DNA of 64,000 bases. It comes from Gammaproteobacteria bacterium (GTDB taxonomy: Bacteria; Pseudomonadota; Gammaproteobacteria; Eutrophobiales; Eutrophobiaceae). A program made the position numbers and the translations under genes. How positions within the stretch are numbered: the first letter of the stretch is position 1; every line of letters begins with the position of its first letter. Below are positions 7,973 through 17,823 of the stretch, one piece after another. The notes under the pieces were generated by a model. That model saw only the letters and a program-made list of their open reading frames with translations. It was not told where the DNA came from and searched no databases. Location: contig SCUJ01000008.1 of NCBI GenBank assembly GCA_004297165.1, positions 248,001 through 312,000 of the forward strand. The letters run 5' to 3'.

Positions 7973-9922
7973 TCAGGCTGTTGATTTCCAGCATTCGTTC
8001 CAGGATTGATAAATTATCAATCCCCACAAGTGAAAAGAATTATCCGCCAAATTATTTATATGATTGTTCCAGGTATTTTGGACCAGGCGCCCATCAAACA
8101 TGCCTGTGTTCGATAATGCCTGCTGGCTCAGGAGATCGCCCGCCCATTCTTTCAACTCATTCCGCAGCCATTGGGCGAGCGGCACTGCGAATCCCTTTTT
8201 CGGACGTTCGGTCAATTCAGTCGGGACATATCGTTTGAGTATTTCCCGTAGCGGCCATTTTCCGAGGGGATGTCTGAGATTCACATCTGTTGGTATTTTC
8301 GCCGCCAGTTCCACAAATTCGTGGTCAAGGAATGGTATACGGGTTTCCAGACTGTTGGCCATGGCGGCACGATCGACTTTTGTCAGGATATCATCAGGGA
8401 GGTAGCATGCCGCATCCAGGTACTGCATAAGCTTGTAGTCGTCCCAACCAGTGAAATCAGTCGCTGGCGAATTCATCGCATAATCGATGTCCCTGCAACC
8501 TCTCACCACAGCCGTATCGGTCCAATAAGAGATTGATTGCCGATAAAACTCCTGCAAGCTGTTGTACTGCCATGTGGAACTCTTGCGTTGCAATCTCATT
8601 CCAGCAAGATGAGGACTACGATTGGAAAAATAACGTAATGGCCAGTACAGAAGCTGATTCACTACCTTGGTCGGCAACCTCCTGATTGCGCCTGCGAGCG
8701 TACGCCTGACGGATAAAGGGTATCGACTTATCCACTTCCATGAAGCGTGCGTCTTAAAATAGCTGGGATAACCACAAAATAACTCATCACCTCCATCTCC
8801 GGACAGGGAGACTGTAACTTGTTCCCTAGTAAGTTTGCTGATCAAAAAAGTCGGTAGTTGCGATGAGTCCGCGAAAGGTTCGTCATAAATCATATTTATT
8901 TTCGGAATCACATCCAGCACGTTCTTTGGAGTCAGATATAATTCTGTGTGTTCGGTACCCAGATGTTTGGCAATTGCCTTGGCATATTTAGCTTCATTGA
9001 ATTCATCTTCATTGAAACCAATGGTGAAGGTCTTCACCGGTGTTGCTCTTTGTGCCTGCATCAGGGCCACAACCGTGGATGAATCTATACCGCCGGAGAG
9101 AAATGCGCCCACAGGCACATCGGCGATCATTTGTCGTTTGATAATCCCAAGCAGCTTGTACTCAAGGAGTGAAACAATTTCATCTGCCGGCAGATCAAGA
9201 GACGCTTCCTGCCCTTTGCTAAATATTTCCGCCAGTGACCAGAATCTCTCAGTTCGATATCGTCGTGTGGAGGTGTCAAGAGTCAGGAAAGTGCCTGGTA
9301 ATAACTTGAAAATTCCTTCAAAGATGGACCATGGTGCGGGAATATAGTTGTGTCGCAACAAGAGGCCAACGGCGTCACGATTAATTATGTTGTTCCAGGA
9401 ATAGTGCGGTCGAAGGGCCTTGAGTTCGGAACCGAAGAGGAATGTATTACCCTGCCAGCCATAGTACAACGGTTTCTCTCCGAGCCTGTCCCGGGCCAGG
9501 ATCAGTTGCTTTACCCGCCTGTCCCAGAGGACGAAGGCGAACATTCCGGTAAAGTTTGCGAGCGCGCGCCCCAGTCCCCAGGCTTCTATGGCCGCCAACA
9601 TCACCTCGGTATCCGACCCGCCCTTGAATGAGCACCCTTCCATTTCGAGTTTTTTGCGCAGTTCAAGAAAATTGTAAATTTCCCCATTGAAGATGATCAC
9701 AAACCTACCGCTTTGAGACAACATCGGCTGGTTGCCGAGCGGAGAGAGGTCCTGTATTGACAGGCGACGATGGGCGAAATAAATTCCCGAATCGCCGTCG
9801 ATCCACATGCCCGCACTATCGGGGCCACGGTGAACCAACGTGTTCGACATGGCTTCAAGGATGTTGGACATGACATCCTTGTCGGCCGCTTCAGCCTGAT
9901 AGAAACCTGTTATTCCGCACAT
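7973..9922 (-). CDS. asnB: Glutamine-hydrolysing asparagine synthase, exopolysaccharide-locus type
   Basis: 649 residues. The class II glutamine amidotransferase domain starts at Met-Cys2 (MCGITGFYQ), so the ATG start is fixed by the catalytic Cys. It includes HRGPD (31-35) and NGEIYN (79-84). The synthetase domain has the ATP-pyrophosphatase loop SGGIDSS (276-282) and SGDGGDE. The family amidates a carboxylate using glutamine and ATP. Within exosortase-linked polysaccharide loci such enzymes are thought to amidate uronic acids or related groups rather than only make asparagine; that is inference here. Neighbours are prsT upstream and a GT4 gene downstream. Confidence 0.88.
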   Translation of the reverse strand: MCGITGFYQAEAADKDVMSNILEAMSNTLVHRGPDSAGMWIDGDSGIYFAHRRLSIQDLSPLGNQPMLSQSGRFVIIFNGEIYNFLELRKKLEMEGCSFKGGSDTEVMLAAIEAWGLGRALANFTGMFAFVLWDRRVKQLILARDRLGEKPLYYGWQGNTFLFGSELKALRPHYSWNNIINRDAVGLLLRHNYIPAPWSIFEGIFKLLPGTFLTLDTSTRRYRTERFWSLAEIFSKGQEASLDLPADEIVSLLEYKLLGIIKRQMIADVPVGAFLSGGIDSSTVVALMQAQRATPVKTFTIGFNEDEFNEAKYAKAIAKHLGTEHTELYLTPKNVLDVIPKINMIYDEPFADSSQLPTFLISKLTREQVTVSLSGDGGDELFCGYPSYFKTHASWKWISRYPLSVRRTLAGAIRRLPTKVVNQLLYWPLRYFSNRSPHLAGMRLQRKSSTWQYNSLQEFYRQSISYWTDTAVVRGCRDIDYAMNSPATDFTGWDDYKLMQYLDAACYLPDDILTKVDRAAMANSLETRIPFLDHEFVELAAKIPTDVNLRHPLGKWPLREILKRYVPTELTERPKKGFAVPLAQWLRNELKEWAGDLLSQQALSNTGMFDGRLVQNTWNNHINNLADNSFHLWGLIIYQSWNECWKSTA

Positions 9923-9991
9923 GTGAGAATGGATTAAGACTACGAATGGGAATTAACGACTATGTTCCTTTTCGGGCAAAGGATGACTCAA

Positions 9992-12802
9992 TTATTTTAA
10001 CGATGACAGCAATTTCTCGGCTTCACTGCGAGTCTCAAAAGACTTATGCCGTTCAATCAGATCCTCTAGCTCTTTTATAGCGGCGCCTTTGTCTCCGGAG
10101 GCATAGCGCGCGGCCGCCACATGATAGAGAAGGTCCGGATTATCTGGCATGGCGGCCAACGCAGTTTGTAATAGTTCAAGTCCACGTTCTGACTGATTCT
10201 GTTTTACGAGCACCCAACCATAGGTATCGATTATTTCGGGGCGGTTGGGATTTGCCTTATAGGCCCTTTCCGCATAAGCCTCGGCCTTGCGCGGGTCATT
10301 CGATTCAAGATACAACCAGGCGAGATTGTTCAGGGCTCGTGCATCCGTCGGATCACGACTCAGAATTAGTTCATACGTTGCCGCTGCTTGCTCCTGGTTT
10401 CTGCCCTGCTGATAACCGGCTGCCAGGGCAAACTGAGCCTGTTGGTCGTCCGGGTGCTGCGCCAACCAGCTATTCAGCACCTGCCAAGCTTCTTCATTTG
10501 CATTCGTATTCAGCAGGGCTGAGGCCAACTTTATCGAAGTCTCCCTGGTGTTGTTTCTTTCCTCAGCCTTCCGATAGGCGATGATCGCCAGCTTCATGTC
10601 ACCCTCATTGTAATAGATATCTCCTTCTATAGCGTCCAGATCCAATGATTCAGGGTAGGACTTTCGCATGGCAGCCAGATGGAGCCGCGCATCCTGATAA
10701 CGCCTCTCCTTGATAGCCAATTGAATTGCGGTCAACAACGCCGGTAAATTTTCCGGTTCCGCGCTGAGGACTTGATTCAGGGTCTGTTTGGCGGATGCGG
10801 CATCCCCCGATAATAATTGCGCCTGGGTCAGTTCAACCAATGCCTGACTCTGATCGGGGTTCCTTTCCGCCACCAGTTTCAGCGTCGCGAGGGCTTCGGC
10901 ATGCATCCCGTTCAAAAGTTGTGCTTGGCCGAGCAGAAACAAGACATCGGTATTATTCGCATCGATCTCCTTGGCCTCATTCATCACGCGCAGCATGTTC
11001 CCGGCGTCCCGCTTGCGGTAGTAATATCGGCCCAGCACCAGACGGGCGGCCAATGCCTTGTCGTTATAGACCCTGGCATTCTCCAGCAACTGTCGCATCT
11101 TTTCCTCATTGCCGCGTTGTTCCTCCAGCCAAGCGAGCCGGATAAGGGCATTTTCATCATGCTCATCGATAGACAGGATTTTCTGATAGCGCGCCTCGGC
11201 TGAGATCAGGTCCTTGGCCGCAACATCCAGCAGAGCGAGGTTTGACAACGCCGGTTTGAATGAGGCATCCGCCTGCAGGGCTCTTTCGAACAAGCTTCGC
11301 GCCTGTTTGTGGTCACCCCGTATCGCATGGACTTCACCCAATAAATTAAGCGGCAATGGTTCGTCCGGATGCTTGTTCAATAATTTCGTTGCGGCATCCA
11401 GGGCCTTATCGTTATCCTTGGAACGCAGGTTCGACATGACCAGGAGGACATCAGCACGAATGAGATCGGGATTCAGTTCAACTGCTGTTTCCAGTTCAGT
11501 GACGGCCGCATCGAGCGATCCAGATGCCAGCAGTCCCATTGCAAGCTGGGTGCGAATATCCGCGGAGTCCGGAGCAATCTCGATTGCCTGACCCAGTATG
11601 CTCGACCCTTTATCAGGCTCGCCTGATTGTAAATATGCGCTGCCGAGGAGCGCCAGGATCTCAGCATCCTTGTGCCTGGCCGCGGTTTGCTCCAGCAACA
11701 CGATGGCTTTCTCGGTATTTCCTTCTCCTAGATACAGTTGGACGAGCAGCTTGACGGCGTCAAGGTGATCCGGCGCTATGGCAATGAAGCGACTCAAATA
11801 CTCTATCGTCTGCTCCAGGTTACCTTGTTTGAAGGTGATTTCGCTAATCAACAGCAGACTGCTAGAGTGATCGGGCATATCCTTCAGAATGCCCAGCAAC
11901 ATATCCTTCGTTCTCTCTACATCGCCGCTCTGGTAGGTAATATAAGCCCTGTAATACCTCGCCGTGGGATGGTTTGGATATTTCCTCAAGACGCTTGCGA
12001 GAGCCTCCTCCGCCTCAGAGTATTTCTTCTGCAGCAGGAGCGAACTCGTCAAGCCCAAGCGGGCGTTCATATCGTATCCGGCGAGGCTTATCGCCTGATT
12101 GAAGGCTGCCTCCGCGGCGACCGGGTCCTTACGCAATAATTCAAGTTCGCCCTTTCTATACCAGATTCTGGGATCCTCTGGCGAAATCTTCGATGCCTCT
12201 TCCAAATCGACGCCAGCCTGAACAAAATCCTGGCGTACCAATGCGAGTCTCGCGAGCCCCAGCCTGGCCGTAATGGACTCCGGATTCAGTTGTAATGCCT
12301 GGGCAAGCGCATTCTCCGCTTCCACTTGGTTTCCTAATCCGAAAAATCCATACCCTCGATAAGCAAGTAATTCCGAATTGGCCGGGATCGAAGCATCGAG
12401 GTTCGCGGTTTCATCCAGAACCTGCTGGAATCCGCCTTGCAGGATAAGCGCCTCAAGAACAAACGTCTTTATGAGTGGATCAGAAAATCCAAGAGCCTGT
12501 GCCTGCTCCAACTCCTTTACCGCGGAGATGCCGTCCCCTGCTTTTATGTAGGCACCTCCCAGCAGCCAGCGGGCTTCCCCGTATTCCGGATCCTGCTGCA
12601 ATGCGGACTTCAGTTCGAGAATGGCGGAATCGACATCTCCATCCGCCAGAGCAAGTTTGGACTTCTCGATATGCTCCGCTGGATCACTCCCGCCAATAAG
12701 ACCACACCCCGCAAGGCTGATCATCGTTAATAATGGCAGGAGAGCATATCCACATATTGAAATTACGGAACTCGCAAATGTGGGAAAGAAATTCGTACGC
12801 AT
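9992..12802 (-). CDS. prsT: PEP-CTERM system TPR-repeat lipoprotein PrsT
   Basis: The chosen start gives 936 residues. The N-terminus from the ATG at 12802 is a lipoprotein signal with lipobox LAGC (Cys33), followed by tandem TPR repeats to the C-terminus (for example KLALADGDVDSAILELKSAL and repeated A-x-x-L-x-x-P-D/E blocks). The open frame extends 51 codons further upstream, but that stretch runs through an intrinsic terminator and would bury the signal peptide, so it is rejected. No good Shine-Dalgarno is visible before either start. Known members occur beside exosortase A/PEP-CTERM loci and probably help exopolysaccharide assembly or export in the periplasm. The PEP-CTERM gene lies directly upstream on the same strand. 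Confidence 0.85.
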   Translation of the reverse strand: MRTNFFPTFASSVISICGYALLPLLTMISLAGCGLIGGSDPAEHIEKSKLALADGDVDSAILELKSALQQDPEYGEARWLLGGAYIKAGDGISAVKELEQAQALGFSDPLIKTFVLEALILQGGFQQVLDETANLDASIPANSELLAYRGYGFFGLGNQVEAENALAQALQLNPESITARLGLARLALVRQDFVQAGVDLEEASKISPEDPRIWYRKGELELLRKDPVAAEAAFNQAISLAGYDMNARLGLTSSLLLQKKYSEAEEALASVLRKYPNHPTARYYRAYITYQSGDVERTKDMLLGILKDMPDHSSSLLLISEITFKQGNLEQTIEYLSRFIAIAPDHLDAVKLLVQLYLGEGNTEKAIVLLEQTAARHKDAEILALLGSAYLQSGEPDKGSSILGQAIEIAPDSADIRTQLAMGLLASGSLDAAVTELETAVELNPDLIRADVLLVMSNLRSKDNDKALDAATKLLNKHPDEPLPLNLLGEVHAIRGDHKQARSLFERALQADASFKPALSNLALLDVAAKDLISAEARYQKILSIDEHDENALIRLAWLEEQRGNEEKMRQLLENARVYNDKALAARLVLGRYYYRKRDAGNMLRVMNEAKEIDANNTDVLFLLGQAQLLNGMHAEALATLKLVAERNPDQSQALVELTQAQLLSGDAASAKQTLNQVLSAEPENLPALLTAIQLAIKERRYQDARLHLAAMRKSYPESLDLDAIEGDIYYNEGDMKLAIIAYRKAEERNNTRETSIKLASALLNTNANEEAWQVLNSWLAQHPDDQQAQFALAAGYQQGRNQEQAAATYELILSRDPTDARALNNLAWLYLESNDPRKAEAYAERAYKANPNRPEIIDTYGWVLVKQNQSERGLELLQTALAAMPDNPDLLYHVAAARYASGDKGAAIKELEDLIERHKSFETRSEAEKLLSSLK

Positions 12803-12885
12803 GGAGGATAGTCCGTTCGATTTATCTCTAGGACAGAATAAACCAATAGGATAGTAATACAATGTGCAATTTTTGAGGCGTAATA

Positions 12886-12921
12886 AAAAAGCCCGCCCCA
12901 AATATCTGGAGCGGGCTTTTT
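12886..12921 (-). terminator. Rho-independent terminator after the PEP-CTERM gene
   Basis: The stem GCCCGC (12891-12896) pairs with GCGGGC (12911-12916), extended by the flanking A-run pairing with the T-run, with a 14-base loop. On the - strand the hairpin is followed by a T-rich tract. It lies 60-100 bases past the stop of the PEP-CTERM gene and upstream of prsT, and should uncouple the two. The A/T flanks make it potentially bidirectional. Confidence 0.85.
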
Positions 12922-12982
12922 CGAGTGCTAGCGTCAGAGAAGGTTTAGTTGGCAACCAGCGCCGCCTTCTCCTTTTTACTGC

Positions 12983-13651
12983 CTATACTGCTCTTTTCCT
13001 GGCAAGACCCAGACCAATCAGGCCAATACCCAGGAGGGCCAAGGAGACAGGCTCCGGGACTTTGACATGGGTATTGCCATCGAAGCTGGTTTTTTCGCCG
13101 CCCACATGAGTTATCACTGCGATCTGGCTGATGGTCAGAGGGCTCGTTACGGCCACACTTGTCACGTTACTATCGCCACCGATTGCAGTGATAGTGTCTG
13201 ATAGCACCAGGGAGGCATTAACCCATGATTCGAAATGGAGGCTATCGCCAGCGACTGTAACACTTGCCGGTCCACCTTCGGGTTGACCGACTGCCGCCGC
13301 ATTGTATATGGATGATGCAAACGCTGAACCGGCGTTCACACCAGAGTACGTGTCGGTAACAGTGATCGTCAGGGTACCGCCCGAAGTGGAACTGGTATCA
13401 ATCGTTGTTTCCCAAAGATTCGCAAACAGTGTTCCACTGGTTGATTCAGCCGTGACGGAATACGACCATCCACCCAAGGTATTGTCTGCAATAACCTTTC
13501 CAGTTGCACCAGAAAGATCTCCAACTCCGCCATCGGATACAGATACTGAGGTCGCACCATCGAAGATGGTGATAACTAAAGCCTGGCTCGCACCAGAGAC
13601 CGCGAACAGGGTCATCAGGGAAACCGTTTTGAATAAATTCATAATCTTCAT
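12983..13651 (-). CDS. PEP-CTERM sorting domain protein, secreted
   Basis: About 222 residues. A Sec signal peptide (MKIMNLFKTVSLMTLF, cleavage near ASQA) precedes a Gly/Ser/Thr-rich beta-type body of low complexity. The C-terminus is a PEP-CTERM signal: VPEP, a hydrophobic helix (LALLGIGLIGLGL), then the basic tail ARKRAV. Such proteins are exported, cleaved by an exosortase and found on the cell surface or in the matrix. The start ATG at 13651 is chosen because AAAGGAG lies eight bases upstream; an earlier GTG at 13660 overlaps that site. A sigma-54 promoter lies upstream and an intrinsic terminator downstream, so the gene is probably monocistronic. Confidence 0.92.
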   Translation of the reverse strand: MKIMNLFKTVSLMTLFAVSGASQALVITIFDGATSVSVSDGGVGDLSGATGKVIADNTLGGWSYSVTAESTSGTLFANLWETTIDTSSTSGGTLTITVTDTYSGVNAGSAFASSIYNAAAVGQPEGGPASVTVAGDSLHFESWVNASLVLSDTITAIGGDSNVTSVAVTSPLTISQIAVITHVGGEKTSFDGNTHVKVPEPVSLALLGIGLIGLGLARKRAV

Positions 13652-13706
13652 TGCTAGCACTCCTTTAAAATTAACTTAGTAAATCTGACTGCTTCGCCAG
13701 AATAAT

Positions 13707-13722
13707 AGCAAGTGATGTGCCA
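13707..13722 (-). promoter_or_regulatory. Sigma-54 (RpoN) promoter of the PEP-CTERM gene
   Basis: On the - strand the -24 element TGGCAC (13722-13717) and the -12 element TTGCT (13711-13707) have exactly ten bases between the invariant GG (13721-13720) and GC (13709-13708). A transcript would begin near 13697, leaving a leader of about 45 bases with AAAGGAG before the ATG at 13651. Sigma-54 control of PEP-CTERM genes through the PrsK/PrsR two-component system is known for exosortase A systems, which supports the call. Confidence 0.8.
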
Positions 13723-13934
13723 ATATTATTTATATTAGTAATAACAGTGAGTTACGAGGGTTCATATGTACTAGTAAAGTTGTATTTGTAAAGAATGCCG
13801 ACATGACCCTGGCGATATTTCCAAGTCACGGATCGCATAAACTTGGAATAAACAAGTAAATTCATATAGTTACTCTAAAATAACCAATCAACAGGAAGTG
13901 TTAATAATCCCGACGGGTTATCAGAATCAAGAAT
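13723..13934. other. Intergenic region between galE and the PEP-CTERM promoter
   Basis: AT-rich non-coding DNA between the galE stop and the sigma-54 site. It is the natural place for binding sites of a sigma-54 activator, but I see no clear repeated or palindromic operator in it. A very short CCCG/CGGG inverted repeat just after galE is too weak to call a terminator. Confidence 0.4.
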
Positions 13935-14918
13935 TTAGCCCCTCACCTGCTCCCATCGCAGGGCATCCCCTATTATCTGTTCCAGGTTGTTGAATCTCGG
14001 CCGCCAATTCATGAGTGAAAGGAGTAAGCAGTTGTCGGCAACGAGTTGTTCAGGGTCGCCGGCACGGCGCCCCTCCTCGACGATATTCAATCTTTTGCCG
14101 ATGATATTTTGCAATGTTGTAAGCACTTGCTTTACGGAATATCCAGTGCCATAGCCGCAGTTTATGACCTGACTGTTGCCGGATTCCCTAAGAAGCTTTA
14201 AGGCCAGGACATGCACATCCGCGAGGTCGCTTACATGAATATAATCCCGGATGCAGGTCCCATCAGGGGTTGCGTAATCCGTACCGAAGATGGACATGCC
14301 CTGGCGTTTGCCCAGCGCCAGTTCGCACCCAACCTTAATCAGATGTGTCGCCTTTCTGATAATTTGCCCTGACCGGCCGGCGGGATCGGCCCCAGCGACA
14401 TTGAAATACCGAAGGGCGATATAACGCATCGATGATGTGGCGCAGGCATCGCGCAGGATTAGCTCCGTCATCGCCTTCGATTGGCCGTAGGGATTGATCG
14501 GATACAAAGTTGCATCTTCAGCCACGGGAACCTTCGCGGGATTGCCATAGACCGCAGCCGTGGAAGAAAAAATAAATTGGCCAACACCTTCCTGAATACA
14601 GGTCTCGATTAGATTGCGCGAGACACAGGTGTTATTCCGGTAGTATTTCAAGGGGTTGGTCATGGATTCCTCGACAATGAGCGAACCGGCGAAGTGCATG
14701 ACCGCTCCAGCACAGGTCTCCCGAATCGTCTTTGCGATGAGTACCTGGTCGCCGGCATTCCCTTCTACAAATTCGCACTCGTCAGGGATCACCTCACGGT
14801 TACCAGTGGACAGGTCGTCTACAACGACCACCTTATGTCCGGCAGCAAGCAAGGCCAGCACAGCATGACTGCCGATATACCCGGCGCCGCCGGTTACCAA
14901 TACGGTTTTATCACTCAT
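13935..14918 (-). CDS. galE: UDP-glucose 4-epimerase
   Basis: 327 residues from the chosen start. It is an extended short-chain dehydrogenase: NAD-binding TGGAGYIGSH (9-18) and catalytic Tyr144/Lys148 in NPYGQSK, with the Ser/Thr of FSSTAAVYG. It interconverts UDP-glucose and UDP-galactose, supplying galactose for surface polysaccharides. The ATG at 14918 (MSDKTVLVTGG) is preferred over the ATG at 14936 because AGGA lies upstream of it and galE proteins start this close to the first strand. The neighbours (PEP-CTERM gene downstream, rlmD upstream) place it at the border between the polysaccharide locus and the housekeeping block. Confidence 0.92.
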   Translation of the reverse strand: MSDKTVLVTGGAGYIGSHAVLALLAAGHKVVVVDDLSTGNREVIPDECEFVEGNAGDQVLIAKTIRETCAGAVMHFAGSLIVEESMTNPLKYYRNNTCVSRNLIETCIQEGVGQFIFSSTAAVYGNPAKVPVAEDATLYPINPYGQSKAMTELILRDACATSSMRYIALRYFNVAGADPAGRSGQIIRKATHLIKVGCELALGKRQGMSIFGTDYATPDGTCIRDYIHVSDLADVHVLALKLLRESGNSQVINCGYGTGYSVKQVLTTLQNIIGKRLNIVEEGRRAGDPEQLVADNCLLLSLMNWRPRFNNLEQIIGDALRWEQVRG

Positions 14919-15026
14919 AAGTAGCAAATCCTGCATTTAATAAGATAGTCCGCGTAGCTTAGCATCACCAATGGACCTGGCGAAGCCAGACTCCGATCAG
15001 GAATTATTCGCGAAAGGAAGTAGTCC

Positions 15027-16367
15027 TCATCGCTCAAAACAAGCGATCGACTCCACATGCGCCGTGTGTGGAAACATATCCATCACCCCCGCCTGCGTCA
15101 TGCGCATGCCTTTTTCATTCACGAGAATCCCTGCATCCCTGGCAAGAGTGGCTGGGTTGCAGGAGATATAGATCAGCCGTTCAACCTGTTGGAGATTCAG
15201 TAGCCGGAGGACCTCCTGAGCCCCGGTTCGGGGCGGATCCAGTAATATCTTATTCCAGTGCTGTGCAAGAAAAGCGTGAGATATATCCTCATTCATCAGA
15301 TTGCCAACCTGAAATCGCACATTGGTAATTCCGTTTCGGACGGTGTTCTCGCCTGCCCTCTGCACGAGTGAAGAGTCGCCTTCCACGCCCGTGACAGCGC
15401 CCGCATACCGCGCGAGCGGCAAGGAGAAATTTCCGAGGCCGCAAAAAAGATCCAGGATCTGTTCATCCGCCTGCGGTTGCATCAACTCGATTACCCTGTC
15501 CACCATTTCCCTGTTGATGTCGAAATTGACCTGGGTGAAATCCAGGGGTTGAAAACGAAACGATACATCATGCCGGGGCAGGGCATATTCAAGAGAACAA
15601 TCCTGATCCGGCAACAGCGCCGTGATGGTCTCAGGTCCTTTGGCTTGCAGGCAGAGAACAAGCCCGGTATGTGTCTGAAATGATCGCATACGATCGAGGT
15701 CTGCCTCGTTGAATGGCCGCAGGTGGCGCAGGACCAGAACGGCGCTGGCCTCACTGACGGCAACCTCAATCTGCGGGATATGCTCGCGGATGCTCAACCC
15801 GGATATCAGAGACCGCAACTCATGCAGTCGATTCCCCACTGCCGGATGCAGCACTGGGCAGGTATCCAGGTCGGCAAGGTAGCGCCCCTGTTTTTCCCGA
15901 AAGCCAATAATCACCTTGTCCTTGCCCTGGAGATATTTCACGCCGAGGCGGGCCTTGCGGCGATATCCCCAAACGGGCCCCCGCAGAGGACAAAGAATTT
16001 TCTCCGGTGCGATACCACCGGCACGCCTGAGTTGATCGAGCAACATGCCTTCCTTGAGATGGAGTTGCTCATCAGGAGCGAGGTGTTGCAGGTTGCAGCC
16101 GCCGCAGGAGTGGAAATGCGCGCAGAGAGGAGTTATCCGTTTCTCCGCTGGCTCAAGGATCTCGATCGCCAACCCCTCGTCGAAATTCGAGCGTCGGTTC
16201 AGATAGCGAAACCGGACTAATTCGCCCGGCAAGGCGCCTTCGATGAACACAGTTTTACCCTTGATCCTGGCCACGCCCCGGCACTCGTGGGACAGGGATT
16301 CGACCCTAGTGTCGACTGGAACTGATAATTCTTTTCTGATCCTTCTTGGCATGGTTTTATAAGACAT
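15027..16367 (-). CDS. rlmD: 23S rRNA (uracil-1939-C5)-methyltransferase
   Basis: 446 residues. An N-terminal TRAM domain (about 12-75) is followed by four cysteines that bind an iron-sulfur cluster (Cys82, Cys88, Cys91, Cys170). The SAM site is DLFCGLGNFSLPLA, the LDPPRTG loop follows, and the catalytic Cys403 lies in YISCNPATLARD. The length fits RlmD (RumA) rather than RlmC. It methylates U1939 of 23S rRNA. In many gammaproteobacteria rlmD sits beside cysM; here MBOAT, SGNH, exonuclease, ydbL and ydbH genes lie between them. Confidence 0.93.
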   Translation of the reverse strand: MSYKTMPRRIRKELSVPVDTRVESLSHECRGVARIKGKTVFIEGALPGELVRFRYLNRRSNFDEGLAIEILEPAEKRITPLCAHFHSCGGCNLQHLAPDEQLHLKEGMLLDQLRRAGGIAPEKILCPLRGPVWGYRRKARLGVKYLQGKDKVIIGFREKQGRYLADLDTCPVLHPAVGNRLHELRSLISGLSIREHIPQIEVAVSEASAVLVLRHLRPFNEADLDRMRSFQTHTGLVLCLQAKGPETITALLPDQDCSLEYALPRHDVSFRFQPLDFTQVNFDINREMVDRVIELMQPQADEQILDLFCGLGNFSLPLARYAGAVTGVEGDSSLVQRAGENTVRNGITNVRFQVGNLMNEDISHAFLAQHWNKILLDPPRTGAQEVLRLLNLQQVERLIYISCNPATLARDAGILVNEKGMRMTQAGVMDMFPHTAHVESIACFER

Positions 16368-16416
16368 ATGCGAAGATTATGACCTCGCATTAGATTATCC
16401 AGAGTTAAAGAAATTT

Positions 16417-17811
16417 TCAGAACTGAAAATACAAGAATGGGGAGTCGCGCCCGCCAGCGATTACCGCCACGCAGGAACCGAAGGCTAAAGACATTACCAT
16501 GCCATAACCTAACCTCCACTCGCGATTCTCATTCCACTCCCAGGGATTACGGCCAACCATACTCCAAAACGCTGCTAATATGAGTATCGGTAAAAGTATC
16601 GCCATATTATTCAACTGTTCTCCCTGCGTTAACACAAACATCCTGTAAAGCAAGCTACTCGCGATGTCTAATGTCTCCGAACGGAAAAACACCCAACCGA
16701 TCATGACCAGGATAAACATAGAGACCTGCCGCAGTATCCTATGCAAACCGTCCCATAAGACACGATAGTGCCGATACAAAATCAACAGACATCCATGATA
16801 GAAACCCCAGATGATAAATGTCCAGTTTGCCCCATGCCATAAACCCCCAATCAACATCGTCAACATCAGATTTCTGTATGTAGTAGAAATGCCATGTTTG
16901 TTACCTCCGAAAGAAATATAGAGGTAGTCACGCATCGCTGTGGACAACGATATATGCCAACGCCGCCAAAAATCGGACGGATCCAAGGCTTTATAGGGTG
17001 AATTGAAATTCTGAGGGATGCGCAGGCCAAACATATAGCCTAATCCTACTGCCATCGCGCTATAACCGCAGAAATCGAAATACAGTTGAAAAGAGTATGT
17101 AAGCATGAGCAGCCAAACACTTACGGTCGATAGGGAGGCATAATCCCCGAATGCCGGGTCAACAAAGCCAGAGAGGGTGTCTGCTACCAGCACTTTTTGC
17201 ACCAGTCCGATGACAAAAAATGATATGCCGAGACCGAGCCAACGCCTACGATCGGCCTGCTCGATATTATCCAAATCCTGTTCAATTTGCCTGAAACGAA
17301 CGATCGGACCCGCGACGAGTTGCGAGAACAACGATACATAAGCGCTGAACTCCCATATACTCCGGGTCGGCTTTATGAGGCCACGATAGCTATCAACAAT
17401 GTAGGTGATCGTATGGAATGTATAAAAAGAGATCCCCACAGGCAGGACGATATCGAATACTGGCAGGTCGAGATCGATCCCCACCAATCCCAGGGCGGTT
17501 TCCGCGCTCCTGAGGCCAAAACCTGCGTATTTGAAGAACCCTAATAAAAGTAAATCCACAGTTATCGGAATGACTAGCGATAACTTTCTTAAACCTGCAT
17601 CCTTAACCCGTAGCAGCGACAGGCCAGCACAGTAGCTGACAAGGGTTGAGAACGCCATCAGCAGACAGAAACGTGGATCCCAATAACCATAGAAAACATA
17701 TCCAGACAAGGCCAACCACACATAACGATGTTGCGCAGTGCGTAACGCCCAAAAGACAATGTATGTGATCGGTAGAAAGACAAACAGAAAGATAAAACTA
17801 TTAAATAGCAT
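16417..17811 (-). CDS. MBOAT family membrane O-acyltransferase (AlgI-like)
   Basis: 464 residues with about ten membrane segments. Family marks are SDFWRRWHISLSTAMRDYLY and the conserved LWHGANWTFIIWG, whose His is the presumed active-site residue. AlgI-type MBOAT proteins move acyl groups across the inner membrane to acylate alginate, cellulose or other exopolysaccharides in the periplasm, usually with an SGNH partner, and such a partner is encoded immediately upstream (12-base gap, same strand). The gene is AT-richer than flanking rlmD, suggesting acquisition. Polymer acylated is unknown. Confidence 0.88.
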   Translation of the reverse strand: MLFNSFIFLFVFLPITYIVFWALRTAQHRYVWLALSGYVFYGYWDPRFCLLMAFSTLVSYCAGLSLLRVKDAGLRKLSLVIPITVDLLLLGFFKYAGFGLRSAETALGLVGIDLDLPVFDIVLPVGISFYTFHTITYIVDSYRGLIKPTRSIWEFSAYVSLFSQLVAGPIVRFRQIEQDLDNIEQADRRRWLGLGISFFVIGLVQKVLVADTLSGFVDPAFGDYASLSTVSVWLLMLTYSFQLYFDFCGYSAMAVGLGYMFGLRIPQNFNSPYKALDPSDFWRRWHISLSTAMRDYLYISFGGNKHGISTTYRNLMLTMLIGGLWHGANWTFIIWGFYHGCLLILYRHYRVLWDGLHRILRQVSMFILVMIGWVFFRSETLDIASSLLYRMFVLTQGEQLNNMAILLPILILAAFWSMVGRNPWEWNENREWRLGYGMVMSLAFGSCVAVIAGGRDSPFLYFQF

Positions 17812-17823
17812 GTAAATGTCCGT

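Noticed and set aside
12803-12955. Extension of prsT upstream to 12955.
   Set aside because: It would place 51 codons through the intrinsic terminator of the PEP-CTERM gene and before the lipoprotein signal peptide.
14977-14989. CTGGC/GCCAG hairpin between rlmD and galE as a terminator.
   Set aside because: Stem of five pairs with a three-base loop and no T-run on either strand.
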